Shown here piece after piece: positions 47,934 through 56,414 of a stretch of DNA of 64,000 bases. Both the position numbers and the translations under genes were made by a program. How positions within the stretch are numbered: the stretch's first letter is position 1; every line of letters starts with the position of its first letter. The notes below the pieces were generated by a model, which saw nothing but the letters and a program-made list of their open reading frames with translations, searched no databases and was not told the DNA's origin. Source of the DNA: QHWT01 sp963755695 (GTDB lineage Bacteria > Acidobacteriota > Vicinamibacteria > Vicinamibacterales > 2-12-FULL-66-21); NCBI GenBank assembly GCA_963755695.1, contig CAVWLB010000008.1, positions 1,178,001-1,242,000 of the forward strand, given 5' to 3'.

Positions 47934-48810
47934 GGAGCTCCGGAGCCGCGGCGTCGCCGCCAATCAGGCCGAGTCGTTTCGAGAGCATGTAAGCCAAGAC
48001 TGCAGACACGCAGAAGCCGATGCCAAGCGCGATGACCACGACGCCAACCGCGGAGAGTGGCTGGCCAATATCCTCGATCGCGCGGGCGGCGACCAGCTCG
48101 AGACCAATACCGGCGAGCGTCAAGACCGTCCCGACCTGCGCCGACCAGAGGATACGCCCGATCGGGGCGCTGATGGAACGCGGGCTCTCGATCGGGATGG
48201 GCGCGGACTCGAAGAACCGTTTTCCGGCGGACGTCTGCATGTACGCGAGGAGGTCCTCGTTCGACGTAAACCGGTCGAGCAGTTTGGTGTGAGCGTCGGT
48301 TTGAATCTTCAGCATCCGCGTCCAGCGTCGGTGGTCGATGACCGTCTTGATCAGCCAGGCGAGAACGCCGGCAATCGCGCTGAAGACGACGAAGACGAAC
48401 ACTCCGGTCATCGCGTCCTTCCAGACGTCGAACATCCGGTCGTTCGGATCACGCCGGTAGTAAGCGTTGTCTCCTTCGTATCTCGCAAGAAAGAACGCCG
48501 GGTTGTGCGGCACGTCAGGGTGCTGCGAGATGAACGTCGCGAGCGCAGGATACGGCTGGAGGTACGCGGAATTCGTGAGCAGCGTCGGATCGAGCCGCAG
48601 CACCCGGGCCAGCGACGGCGGGTACTGGTCGAGCAGCCGCTCGAACTGCTGCCGCAGTCCTTCCGCATCGACATTGGATGGGGCTGCCTGACTCTCGGCT
48701 GGTGCGGGAGCTTCCTGAGGTGTCGGCGCGGGCTGACGCTGTGCCGCGTTGGCGCGCGGGACGACAGACAGGGCAGTAATCAAGACAATCGCGGCAGCAG
48801 GTCGGCGCAT
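47926..48810 (-). CDS. Conserved membrane protein co-transcribed with the ECF sigma
   Basis: 294 residues. Signal peptide (MRRPAAAIVLITALSVVPRANA), a Pro/Ala/Gln-rich stretch, a helical extracytoplasmic part (LRQQFERLLDQYPPSLARVLRLDPTLL.. YPALATFISQHPDVPHNPAFFL), and three TM helices (VFVFVVFSAIAGVLAWLIK; AQVGTVLTLAGIGLELVAARAI; AVGVVVIALGIGFCVSAVLAYML) separated by a cytoplasmic helical loop. No recognised enzymatic domain. GAGGAG lies 10 bases before the ATG. It may be a sensor or target linked to the sigma/anti-sigma pair. Confidence 0.8.
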   Translation of the reverse strand: MRRPAAAIVLITALSVVPRANAAQRQPAPTPQEAPAPAESQAAPSNVDAEGLRQQFERLLDQYPPSLARVLRLDPTLLTNSAYLQPYPALATFISQHPDVPHNPAFFLARYEGDNAYYRRDPNDRMFDVWKDAMTGVFVFVVFSAIAGVLAWLIKTVIDHRRWTRMLKIQTDAHTKLLDRFTSNEDLLAYMQTSAGKRFFESAPIPIESPRSISAPIGRILWSAQVGTVLTLAGIGLELVAARAIEDIGQPLSAVGVVVIALGIGFCVSAVLAYMLSKRLGLIGGDAAAPELRG

Positions 48811-48865
48811 GAAATCGACTCCTCTGCCTGCTTATTACGTAGATGGGACGGGGGAGGTTAACAAT

Positions 48866-48925
48866 GCGAGGGGCGAGGGGCGAGGGGCGAGGCGAGGGCC
48901 GAGGGGCGAGGGGCGAGGAGCGACG
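48866..48925 (+). repeat. GCGAGGGG-type repeat, third copy
   Basis: GCGAGGGGCGAGGGGCGAGG-like units fill about half of the 130-base gap between the aminotransferase stop and the membrane-protein start, both on the minus strand. The sequence matches the left arm at 34545 and the coding insertion in actB. No inverted partner here. Confidence 0.75.
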
Positions 48926-48940
48926 ACGCGGGCAGGTTCG

Positions 48941-50059
48941 TCAGTCAAAGAAATCGCGGAGTTCGGTGCCAATCCGCCGCAGTCCCTCACGGAGGAATTC
49001 CTCCCGGCCACCAAGCCAGATGCGCAGGTGTCCCTCCATCCCGACGTGGATGCCCGGCACGATCAATGTGCTCTGGTTCAGGCGTACCCGCTCGGCAATC
49101 GCCAGGCTGGGCGTGTCCGCCGCGTACTTCATCAGCCCGATTGCCCCCGCGGCCGGTTCGGTCCACGTCAGCCGGCCCATGAAACTGCGAACCCACTCAC
49201 GGACGATCGGCACATTGTGCCGCAGAATCTCAGCAGTCCGTGCGTAGCAGCGTTCGCGATTGCCGGCTTCGACCGCCACGCGCGCGACCCGGTCCGAGAG
49301 CTTGTTGGGACCAATGGTGACGTAGTCGTGCTGGCTCCAGCACTCAGCCACGACCGAAACGGGTCCGACCAGCCATCCGATGCGGACGCCCGGAATCCCG
49401 TAGGCCTTCGACAGCCCGCTCGTGACGATGACCCGGTCGCTCATTCCCCAAAAACTCTGCGTGCGCGGCCGGTTGATCTCGGCCCCCAGATACACCTCGT
49501 CGGACAAGAGCCAGGTTCCAGTCTGCTCGCAGCGATCGACGATGCGGCGCATGGCCGTGTCGGAGAGGACGGAGCCGGTAGGGTTGTTCGGATTCGAGAG
49601 GTAGAGCAGGCGCGTCCGCGGCGTGACGGCGCGTTCGAATTCATCCCAGTCCGGCTCCCAGCCGGCTTCGGTGCGAAGACGAAACGTCTTGACGTCCGCC
49701 CCGAAACTGCGGGCGACACCCCACATCTGCATGTAATTGGGGATTTCCATCGCCACGTGATCGCCGGCACTGATCTGACTGAGCGCGATCAGGAAATTGG
49801 CCTCCGACGTGCCGTTGGTCACCTCGACCTGCTCGATCGTCGCACCGGGATAGATGGCAGCAACGCGCTCGCGTAACTCGATGGTGCCGTTCGACTGGCT
49901 GTAGCCGAGCGGCTGGTCGAGAAATGCGTCGAGATCGAATCCCATTGCCGTCAGCTCGCGCAGAGTCAGCGGCCGCACGCCGCTCTCGCTCATGTCGTAG
50001 TCGACGATGTTCTCCCACGTCGACTGCATGCGCTCCATCGCGAAGGTTTCAATGCGCAT
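48941..50059 (-). CDS. PLP-dependent class I/II aminotransferase
   Basis: 372 residues. Motifs of fold type I: TNGTSEANFLIALS (phosphate-binding turn), SNPNNPTGSVLSD, DEVYLGAEIN, and the PLP lysine in VTSGLSKAYGIPGVRIGW. The start MRIETFAMERMQSTWENIVDYDMSESGVRPLTL and the short length resemble capreomycidine-synthase-like and VioD-like enzymes and other PLP proteins acting on basic amino acids, but this is only a resemblance. It overlaps the threonine dehydratase end by 11 bases and is third in an operon after a metalloprotease. Confidence 0.85.
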   Translation of the reverse strand: MRIETFAMERMQSTWENIVDYDMSESGVRPLTLRELTAMGFDLDAFLDQPLGYSQSNGTIELRERVAAIYPGATIEQVEVTNGTSEANFLIALSQISAGDHVAMEIPNYMQMWGVARSFGADVKTFRLRTEAGWEPDWDEFERAVTPRTRLLYLSNPNNPTGSVLSDTAMRRIVDRCEQTGTWLLSDEVYLGAEINRPRTQSFWGMSDRVIVTSGLSKAYGIPGVRIGWLVGPVSVVAECWSQHDYVTIGPNKLSDRVARVAVEAGNRERCYARTAEILRHNVPIVREWVRSFMGRLTWTEPAAGAIGLMKYAADTPSLAIAERVRLNQSTLIVPGIHVGMEGHLRIWLGGREEFLREGLRRIGTELRDFFD

Positions 50060-51014
50060 ATTTCAACAGATCCTCGGGAGCCAGGTTGCCGCCGCTGATG
50101 ATCGCGACGGCAGGTCCCGCGAATGGAGGCGTGGCGTCGAGCGCTGCCGCAACGGACGCCGCGCCGCTCGGTTCAGCGACGATCTTGGATGTCGCGAACA
50201 ACCATCCCACGGCCGCGGCAATCGCCGCGTCCTCGACTGTCACCAGGTGATCGACGAACTGCCGGACGTGCGCGAAGTTCAGGTCGCCCGGCCGCACCGC
50301 CAGCAAGCCGTCGGCGATGCTGCGGGTCGAGGCGAGCGTCTGGATCGCGCCGGCCTCGATTGAAGCCTTCATCTTTGCGGCGCCCGAGGGTTCGACGCCA
50401 ACGACTTGCACCGAGGGCCTGGATTGTTTGATCGCCGCCGCAACACCGGAGATCAAGCCACCGCCGCCCACCGGCACGAGCACCGTCGCCAGATCGGGCA
50501 GCTGTTCGAGAAGTTCCAGTCCCAGCGTTCCCTGACCGGCGATGATCCATTCATGATCGAACGGCGGCACCATGGTGAGGCCGCGTGTCGCCGCCTCTGC
50601 TTCGGCACGCGCGCGACGGTGCAAGGTGGTCGTGCCCTCGAAAATGACCTCGGCGCCGAAGCCGCGCGTCCCTTCGACCTTGACCTTCGGCGCGGTGGTC
50701 GGCATCACGACCACCGCCGGGGCGCCAAGCGCGCGCGCAGCCAGGGCGACGGCCTGGCCGTGATTCCCGGACGAATAGGTGATGACGCCGCGCGACCGCT
50801 GATCCGCGGTGAGCTGCGCCACCATGTTGTAGGCGCCACGGATCTTGAACGCCCCGCCCGGCTGCAGGCTTTCGCATTTCAACCAGAGTGGCCGGCCGGC
50901 GGCAAGGCTGACGTCGACCACCGGTGTGACCCGAGCGATCGATCGAATGCGTTCGCGGGCGGCCTGGATGTCGGTCAGAGATACGAGTGGCAAATCTCCG
51001 ATTCGAAGCGTCAA
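50049..51014 (-). CDS. Threonine/serine dehydratase, fold type II PLP enzyme
   Basis: 321 residues. The PLP lysine is in LKCESLQPGGAFKIRGAYNMVAQL, the substrate loop YSSGNHGQAVALAARALGAPAVVVMP, and the phosphate-binding glycine loop PVGGGGLISGVAAAIK. There is no C-terminal ACT-like regulatory domain, so it matches the short catabolic or biosynthetic-independent form of threonine deaminase, and could instead be a serine racemase. It converts L-threonine or serine to 2-oxo acid and ammonia. The start overlaps the protease stop by ATGA. Confidence 0.9.
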   Translation of the reverse strand: MTLRIGDLPLVSLTDIQAARERIRSIARVTPVVDVSLAAGRPLWLKCESLQPGGAFKIRGAYNMVAQLTADQRSRGVITYSSGNHGQAVALAARALGAPAVVVMPTTAPKVKVEGTRGFGAEVIFEGTTTLHRRARAEAEAATRGLTMVPPFDHEWIIAGQGTLGLELLEQLPDLATVLVPVGGGGLISGVAAAIKQSRPSVQVVGVEPSGAAKMKASIEAGAIQTLASTRSIADGLLAVRPGDLNFAHVRQFVDHLVTVEDAAIAAAVGWLFATSKIVAEPSGAASVAAALDATPPFAGPAVAIISGGNLAPEDLLKYAH

Positions 51015-53570
51015 CGGCCGCCACCCGATCCGATTGGCTCACCGGCGGGAGTTGTCAGCGGCTCGGTCTTCTTGAACGTGTCGGCCGGCCGCTTCAGGAA
51101 CCGGTCGATGTCTTCCCGTGTTGCCACGTAGTGCGCGCTCCGGCTCGAAGGCGAGGTGCGGGTGAACGCCGCCAGGTCGCGCAGCCCCTGTGAAGCGTTC
51201 GCTCGCACTTCGGCCGTGGCGTCCGCATTCGACGCAAGATCCATCAGCCGTGCGACCAGCAGGCTCTGCACGGCGCGTTGAATCGCGGCGCCGTAGGCGT
51301 CGGCCGGCGCGGGCGCCCGCCAGGTCTTGCTCACCAGTGCTGCCACGACGTCGCTGAAGGTCGGGTTGCCAGGATTACGTGCGCCATGGTCGTTGACCCG
51401 CGCGGCACGCTGAGCGTTCAGCAGCGCCGATATCGAAATGTCGGCCGCGATCGTCGCGGCGCTGATCGGATCGAATGCCGGATCGGTGCGCCCCTCGAAA
51501 GGCTCGGCCGTGCCGCCGCCATAGCCGAATGCCGTCGGCGGAATCAGATCCAGGATCCGCTCGGGAATGCGCAGCGCATCGAGCGAGATCGTGTCGAGGA
51601 CCGCGTCCAGCGCGGCGCGCTGCTGCGCGGCTGGCACGATCTGGGCGACGGTTCCGGGATTCGGTCCGGCCGCTGACCGTACCGAATACGTGAAGTTCAC
51701 TCCGCCGACCGACTTGGCGGCGGCAATCGTCTGGTAGCGATGATGGAGGTAGAGCGGCAGCAGCTTCAATTCCAGCTCCGAGAGGGGGGTGCCGACGGGG
51801 ATTGTCGCCAGCCCGAAGTGTGACAGGCCTATCCGCCGCACCTCCATCTCGTGCTTCAGGGTTGCCACCGGATCGGTGCCGCTGTCCCACAGACTTGCGA
51901 GCGGGTGGGCGGCGTTCAATGGCCTCGCGTCCGAGTCGGTGATGTAGAGCATGCCGTGCGCGACGCCGTCCTCGAGGATCTTCTCCAAGGCCTCCGGCTC
52001 GTTCGTGCCCGGTGCGAATTGCGAGTAGGCGTACTTCACCGCAAATGTGTCGAACTCGCCGATGCCGGTCGCATACGCGTGGGAGAGATCCAGTCTGCCG
52101 TCCTTGATGTCGACCCAGGGCGCCGGATAGTCCATCACCGATGCGCGTCCGTAGGTGCTCGCCGCGAAATTGTGGGCGAAGCCGAGCGTGTGACCGGTCT
52201 CGTGCGCGGCAAGTTGACGGATCCTCGCCATCGAGGTCGCGGTGACGTCACCCCCGGGATCGAGCGCGGCCAGGTACTCGGCATCGGTCGACATGTCCGC
52301 CATGCACGCGCGCGGATCGTCGCCTTCCGCGGTACTGCGGGATCAGGCCCGACCCGATGATGAAATCCTGCCGCACCCGCAGCGAGCCAAGCGTAACATT
52401 TCCCTTGATGATTTCGCCGGTTCGTGGATCCGTGATGCTGCCGCCGTACGACCAGCCGCGGGTCGACCGGTGCACCCAATTGATCATGTTGTAGCGCACG
52501 TCCATCGGGTCCGCATCTTCGGGCAGGACCTTGACCTGAAAGGCATTGCGGAAACCGGCCGCTTCGAACGCCTGGTTCCACCAGGAGGCGCCTTCCATGA
52601 GCGCGGTCCTGATCGGCTCCGGCGCGCCGCTATCCACGTAATAGATGATCGGTTTTACCGGTTCCGAGACCTCGGCGGAAGGATCCTTCTTCTGGAGGCG
52701 ATGCCGCGCGATCCACCGCTTCTCGATGGGTTCGGTGATTGGCGACGCGTAGTCGTAGAACTCGATCCCGAACGACGGGGCGCGCGGATCGAGCTTGCGC
52801 GGCTGGTAGTTCAGATCCGGCAGTTCGACGAATGAATGGTGCTCGCGCAGTGTGATCGCGGTCGGCGTTGGGGTCGTCTGGCGGATATAGCGTCCCGGGT
52901 CTTCGTCGGTGGTAAAGGTCAGGATCGTTTCCACCTCGGTGTTCTTGGGAAATCCCTTGGTATGGTCCATGTAGGGCGCGCTGCGGCTGTCGTCGAGCTT
53001 GTACTTCCCCTGCTTGGTCCGCCGCAACGTGTCGACGACCCCGTGCGCGTCGCGCATGAAGAACCCGGTCGCATCAACCAGCACGCGGTCTCCTTCCTCC
53101 GCGTCGACCTTGAATCCCCAGAGTACGGATCGCGCGAACGAGTCCTCCACCGCCCGGCGCTCCGCGGCATTGCTGGTGATCGCGCGATAGTGATAGTTCG
53201 GCTGCTCGAGGAGAACCTTCCGCCCGACGCGCTCGAACGTCACCACGCTCGAGTCGCCGAGCTGGCCGCGATCGAGACCGACCGGATTGGATCCGAGCCC
53301 TGCCGGCAGCGAGACCTGATACAGCATCTCCTGCTTCCACCGGCCGATCTCCATGAACAGCTTGCCGGTGGCCGACTGCCAGTACAGCGGAATGTAGCCG
53401 TCGATCTTCTGAAGGCCCTTCACCTTGTCCGCGATCGACGGAAGTTTCTCCGGTTGTGATTTGTCGTCCTTGGCTTTGTCGTCTGCCTTCTCGCCGGTTT
53501 GCGCGAGTGAGGATGAGGATGCCAGAACGAGGAGGAGCAGGAGTACGGAAGCGCGTCGCAGAAGAGTCAT
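51011..53570 (-). CDS. Secreted zinc-dependent metalloprotease (DUF5117/DUF4953 type), frameshifted as read
   Basis: About 852 residues after repair. Signal peptide MTLLRRASVLLLLLVLASSSSLA, a charged linker, then the N-terminal domain (KVKGLQKIDGYIPLYWQSATGKLFMEIGR), a central domain (NAFQVKVLPEDADPMDVRYNMINWVHRSTRGWSYGGSITDPRTGEIIKG) and the metzincin-like zinc motif HETGHTLGFAHNF with the downstream SVMDYPAP Met-turn. The frame breaks at 52331-52332, one extra base next to GTAC; removing it gives QYAEGDDPRACMADMSTDAEYLA. It would degrade extracellular protein, feeding the downstream amino-acid enzymes. Confidence 0.9.
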
Positions 53571-53579
53571 AAGGACAAA

Positions 53580-53585
53580 ATTATA
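53580..53585 (-). promoter_or_regulatory. -10 TATAAT of the metalloprotease operon
   Basis: A perfect TATAAT on the minus strand, nine bases before the ATG, implies a leader of about three bases. A -35 was not clear in the PhoD-side sequence. Confidence 0.5.
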
Positions 53586-53646
53586 CGGCGGGCTCAGCGG
53601 GACGCCGTCGCGAGAGTCAGTTGCGCTGTTACCGGTCGACTTGACG

Positions 53647-55233
53647 CTAGCTGGCTGGAAGTTCCACGGTGTAGACCACGTCGCCAGCGAGATTGTGCAG
53701 ACGCACGGTCAGCGACTTGTGCCGTGCGTCCACCTTCAGCGTGCCGAAGAACTGAAAGCCCTCGCTGGGCGGCCGATTCGGCTTCATTCCGGGCGGGATG
53801 CCGGTGAACTTCACTTCGGGCCCGAACGTTCCGTCGAGCACATTCGGGCCGAACGTGCCGGCATTGAGCGGTCCTGCGACGAATTCCCAGAACGGGTCGA
53901 AGTCGGTGAACCTCGCACGCGCGGGATCGTAGCGGTGAGCGGCGCAGTAGTGCACGTCGGCGGTGATCCACACGACGTTTCTCACGCGATGAGCCTTCAG
54001 ATGGCGCAGGAGCTCGGCGAGTTCCAGCTCGCGGCCGAGCGGCGCCCCCGGATCGCCGTTGGCGACCGCCTCGTAATCGGTCGGGCCATCCTTCACGATC
54101 AGGCCGAGCGGCAGGTCTGCGGCGACTATCTTCCACGTCGCGCGGCTCGTGACGAGCCGATGCTTCAACCACGCCAGCTGCGCCGGTCCCAGAATCGACG
54201 ACGAGGGGTCGATCGACCCCTGACGATTGGGGCTGTTCGCGCTCTTGTAGGTGCGCATGTCGAGCGCGAAGACCTCCACCAGCGGTCCCAACGAGATCGA
54301 GCGATAGATCCGCTCGGGATCATCGCCGATGAGCGGCACCGGGTTGTACTCGAAGAAGGCCTGTCGCGCGCGGGCCGCGAGCAGCGCCACCGACTTGACC
54401 TGAAACCGTGGGTCGTCGTCCTGACGGCGTTGCCAATACCAGTTGTCGCGAACCTCGTGATCGTCCCACATCACAATCTGCGGCACCTCGGAGACGAAGC
54501 CGCGCATGTGCGAGTCGGAGAGGTTGTACTGATAACACCCGCGGAAGTCGTCAACGGTCTCGGCCACCTTTGATTTGGCGGCCGTGACGATGTTCTTCCA
54601 GGTCGTGCCGTCATCGAGCTTCACTTCCGGCATCACCGGCTGATCGGCGTAGATGGTGTCGCCGACGTTGATGAACACGTCCGGCTGTGTCCGGCGCATC
54701 GTGTCGTACAGCCGCAGCCCGCCCCAGTCGGGATTGATGCCCCATCCCTGCCCGACGGTATCGGCGGACCACGCGAGGGTCACGTCGCGGGGCGAGGATG
54801 ACGGTGTGGCGAAACTTCCGGCGAACGGTTCGCTCCACGTCTTCAGGTCGTTCAGATCCTGAAACACCACGCGATAGAAGATGCGCTGTCCGGCAGGCAG
54901 ATCGGTGAGGACCGTCCGTCCGGTAAAGTCCGACGATTCGAGCAGTGCCGGGCCTCGCACGCGACTGGGATTCGTGAATCTCTCGGTCGTGGCGTACTCG
55001 ACGAACATTCGCGACGAACGATCGGCGCGGGTCCAGATGATCGCGCGTCCGTCTCCGACGTCACCAGCGGTCACACCGAACGGAGCGGTCGGTCGCGCGC
55101 CTGCCGCGGCAACGATGGCAGGCGCTTGTCCGGGGGTTGCGGCCGTGCATGGAAGCCCGACGGCGCGCGCAAAGGGATCGGCCGCAGTGACTGCCGCGAA
55201 CTTCAAAAAATTCCGGCGGCCGATCCGGCTCAC
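53647..55233 (-). CDS. phoD: Alkaline phosphatase D (PhoD-like phosphodiesterase)
   Basis: 528 residues from the GTG at 55233, which overlaps the upstream stop (GTGA) and gives a Tat signal (RIGRRNFLKFAAVTA). N-terminal Fn3-like domain (GVTAGDVGDGRAIIWTRADR), then the metallophosphatase barrel: VFINVGDTIYADQP, QIVMWDDHEVRDNWYW and VWITADVHYCAAHRY, the residues that hold Ca/Fe in PhoD. It releases phosphate from extracellular phosphodiesters. It is the last gene of the M20-TonB-DmpA-PhoD operon. The frame is open a further ~220 codons upstream but that part is antisense-like and has no signal. Confidence 0.9.
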   Translation of the reverse strand: MSRIGRRNFLKFAAVTAADPFARAVGLPCTAATPGQAPAIVAAAGARPTAPFGVTAGDVGDGRAIIWTRADRSSRMFVEYATTERFTNPSRVRGPALLESSDFTGRTVLTDLPAGQRIFYRVVFQDLNDLKTWSEPFAGSFATPSSSPRDVTLAWSADTVGQGWGINPDWGGLRLYDTMRRTQPDVFINVGDTIYADQPVMPEVKLDDGTTWKNIVTAAKSKVAETVDDFRGCYQYNLSDSHMRGFVSEVPQIVMWDDHEVRDNWYWQRRQDDDPRFQVKSVALLAARARQAFFEYNPVPLIGDDPERIYRSISLGPLVEVFALDMRTYKSANSPNRQGSIDPSSSILGPAQLAWLKHRLVTSRATWKIVAADLPLGLIVKDGPTDYEAVANGDPGAPLGRELELAELLRHLKAHRVRNVVWITADVHYCAAHRYDPARARFTDFDPFWEFVAGPLNAGTFGPNVLDGTFGPEVKFTGIPPGMKPNRPPSEGFQFFGTLKVDARHKSLTVRLHNLAGDVVYTVELPAS

Positions 55234-56411
55234 GGCCTTACGCGGGAAGGAACCGTGCCGAGATCGCGTGCGGACGGCAGACCGTGCGATGACGTAGCTT
55301 GAGTCGCTGCGCGGATGATCGCGTCGGCCATGGCTTCCGCGGCCAGCGCTCCAATCTGGCCGTAGTTGACCTGTCCGTTCCAGGTGCCCGTGGCCAGCGA
55401 GAAGATCGTGTCGCCATCGGCCGGCGTGTGAATGGGAGAGATCGCGCGCGCGTAGCCGTCCTGCGCCATTTGCGCCATCTTCTGCGCCTGCACCTTCGTC
55501 AGCGCCGCGTTGGTAGCCACGACGCCAATCGTGGTGTTCTCGCCGGCGCGTCCCTCGCGACTTCCACCCTGACGCAGGAGCTTGCGAGCATCCGCCAGCT
55601 TCCCGTCGGCGCCGCGAACGCCGGCGACGACCTGGCCGGTCGCGGGGTCGATGATGTCGCCGACTGCGTTGACGGCAACGATCGCGGCCACCACGAGGCC
55701 GTTGGGCAGCTTGATCGCGGCGGATCCAATCCCAGCCTTCATCGGACCGCCGTTGCCGGTTCCGCGGCCCGCCGACTTGCCGACGGTCGCTCCCGCACCC
55801 GCGCCGACATTTCCCTCTTCGACCGGCGACTCGGAGGCGGCTTCCGCGGCCCGATATCCACAATCCGGACCCGGACGCACCTTTGGATCGCCGCCGAACC
55901 ACAAATCAATCAGGATCGCCGAAGGAACGATGGGAACGACGCCGGCCGATCCGACCGGATATCCGATGTGCCGTTCGTCGAGCCACTTGACCACGCCTGA
56001 TGCCGCATCCAGGCCGTAGGCGCTCCCGCCTGCCAGCACGATCGCGTTGACGATCTGCACATCGTTCACGGGATTGAGCAGGTCGGTCTCACGCGTGCCG
56101 GGGGCACCACCGCGTACGTCCACGCTGCCCTTGGTACCGTCCTTCGCGAGCACGACCGTGCAGCCGGTCGGACGTTCGCGCAGGGTGAAGTGCCCGACCT
56201 TGATCCCTTCCACGGCGGTCAGGGTCATGTTGTCTGCTGTGGGCCTGGCGAAGGCTGCCGCTCTTGGATCCGGCATGAGCGCCTCGGTCTGCTGTGTCGT
56301 CGATCGGGTTCTGGAAATCGCGCTGGCCGAAAGACCGGCGGTGGCGGCGATGATCACTCCGAGTGCGAGATGTGAACCCTTCATGTGTGGCACTCGCTTT
56401 ACGGGACGCAT
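55230..56411 (-). CDS. P1-family peptidase (DmpA / beta-peptidyl aminopeptidase type)
   Basis: 393 residues from the ATG at 56411 (MKGSHLALG at 56384 is a plausible later start; both leave the signal peptide intact). The family core is present: IKVGHFTLRERPTGCTVVLAKDG, GGAPGTRETDLLNP, GGSAYGLDAASGVVKWLDE and the autocatalytic Ntn-like site in GENTTIGVVATNAALTK, where Thr in NTT is the predicted nucleophile rather than the Ser of DmpA. Members remove N-terminal D- or beta-amino acids from peptides. It starts immediately after the TonB receptor stop and overlaps phoD. Confidence 0.9.
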   Translation of the reverse strand: MRPVKRVPHMKGSHLALGVIIAATAGLSASAISRTRSTTQQTEALMPDPRAAAFARPTADNMTLTAVEGIKVGHFTLRERPTGCTVVLAKDGTKGSVDVRGGAPGTRETDLLNPVNDVQIVNAIVLAGGSAYGLDAASGVVKWLDERHIGYPVGSAGVVPIVPSAILIDLWFGGDPKVRPGPDCGYRAAEAASESPVEEGNVGAGAGATVGKSAGRGTGNGGPMKAGIGSAAIKLPNGLVVAAIVAVNAVGDIIDPATGQVVAGVRGADGKLADARKLLRQGGSREGRAGENTTIGVVATNAALTKVQAQKMAQMAQDGYARAISPIHTPADGDTIFSLATGTWNGQVNYGQIGALAAEAMADAIIRAATQATSSHGLPSARDLGTVPSRVRP

Positions 56412-56414
56412 CAA

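Noticed and set aside
55234..55902. N-terminal extension of PhoD
   Set aside because: It lies antiparallel-free but inside dmpA in another frame, has no signal or domain, and the GTG at 55233 gives a proper Tat signal with a GTGA overlap.
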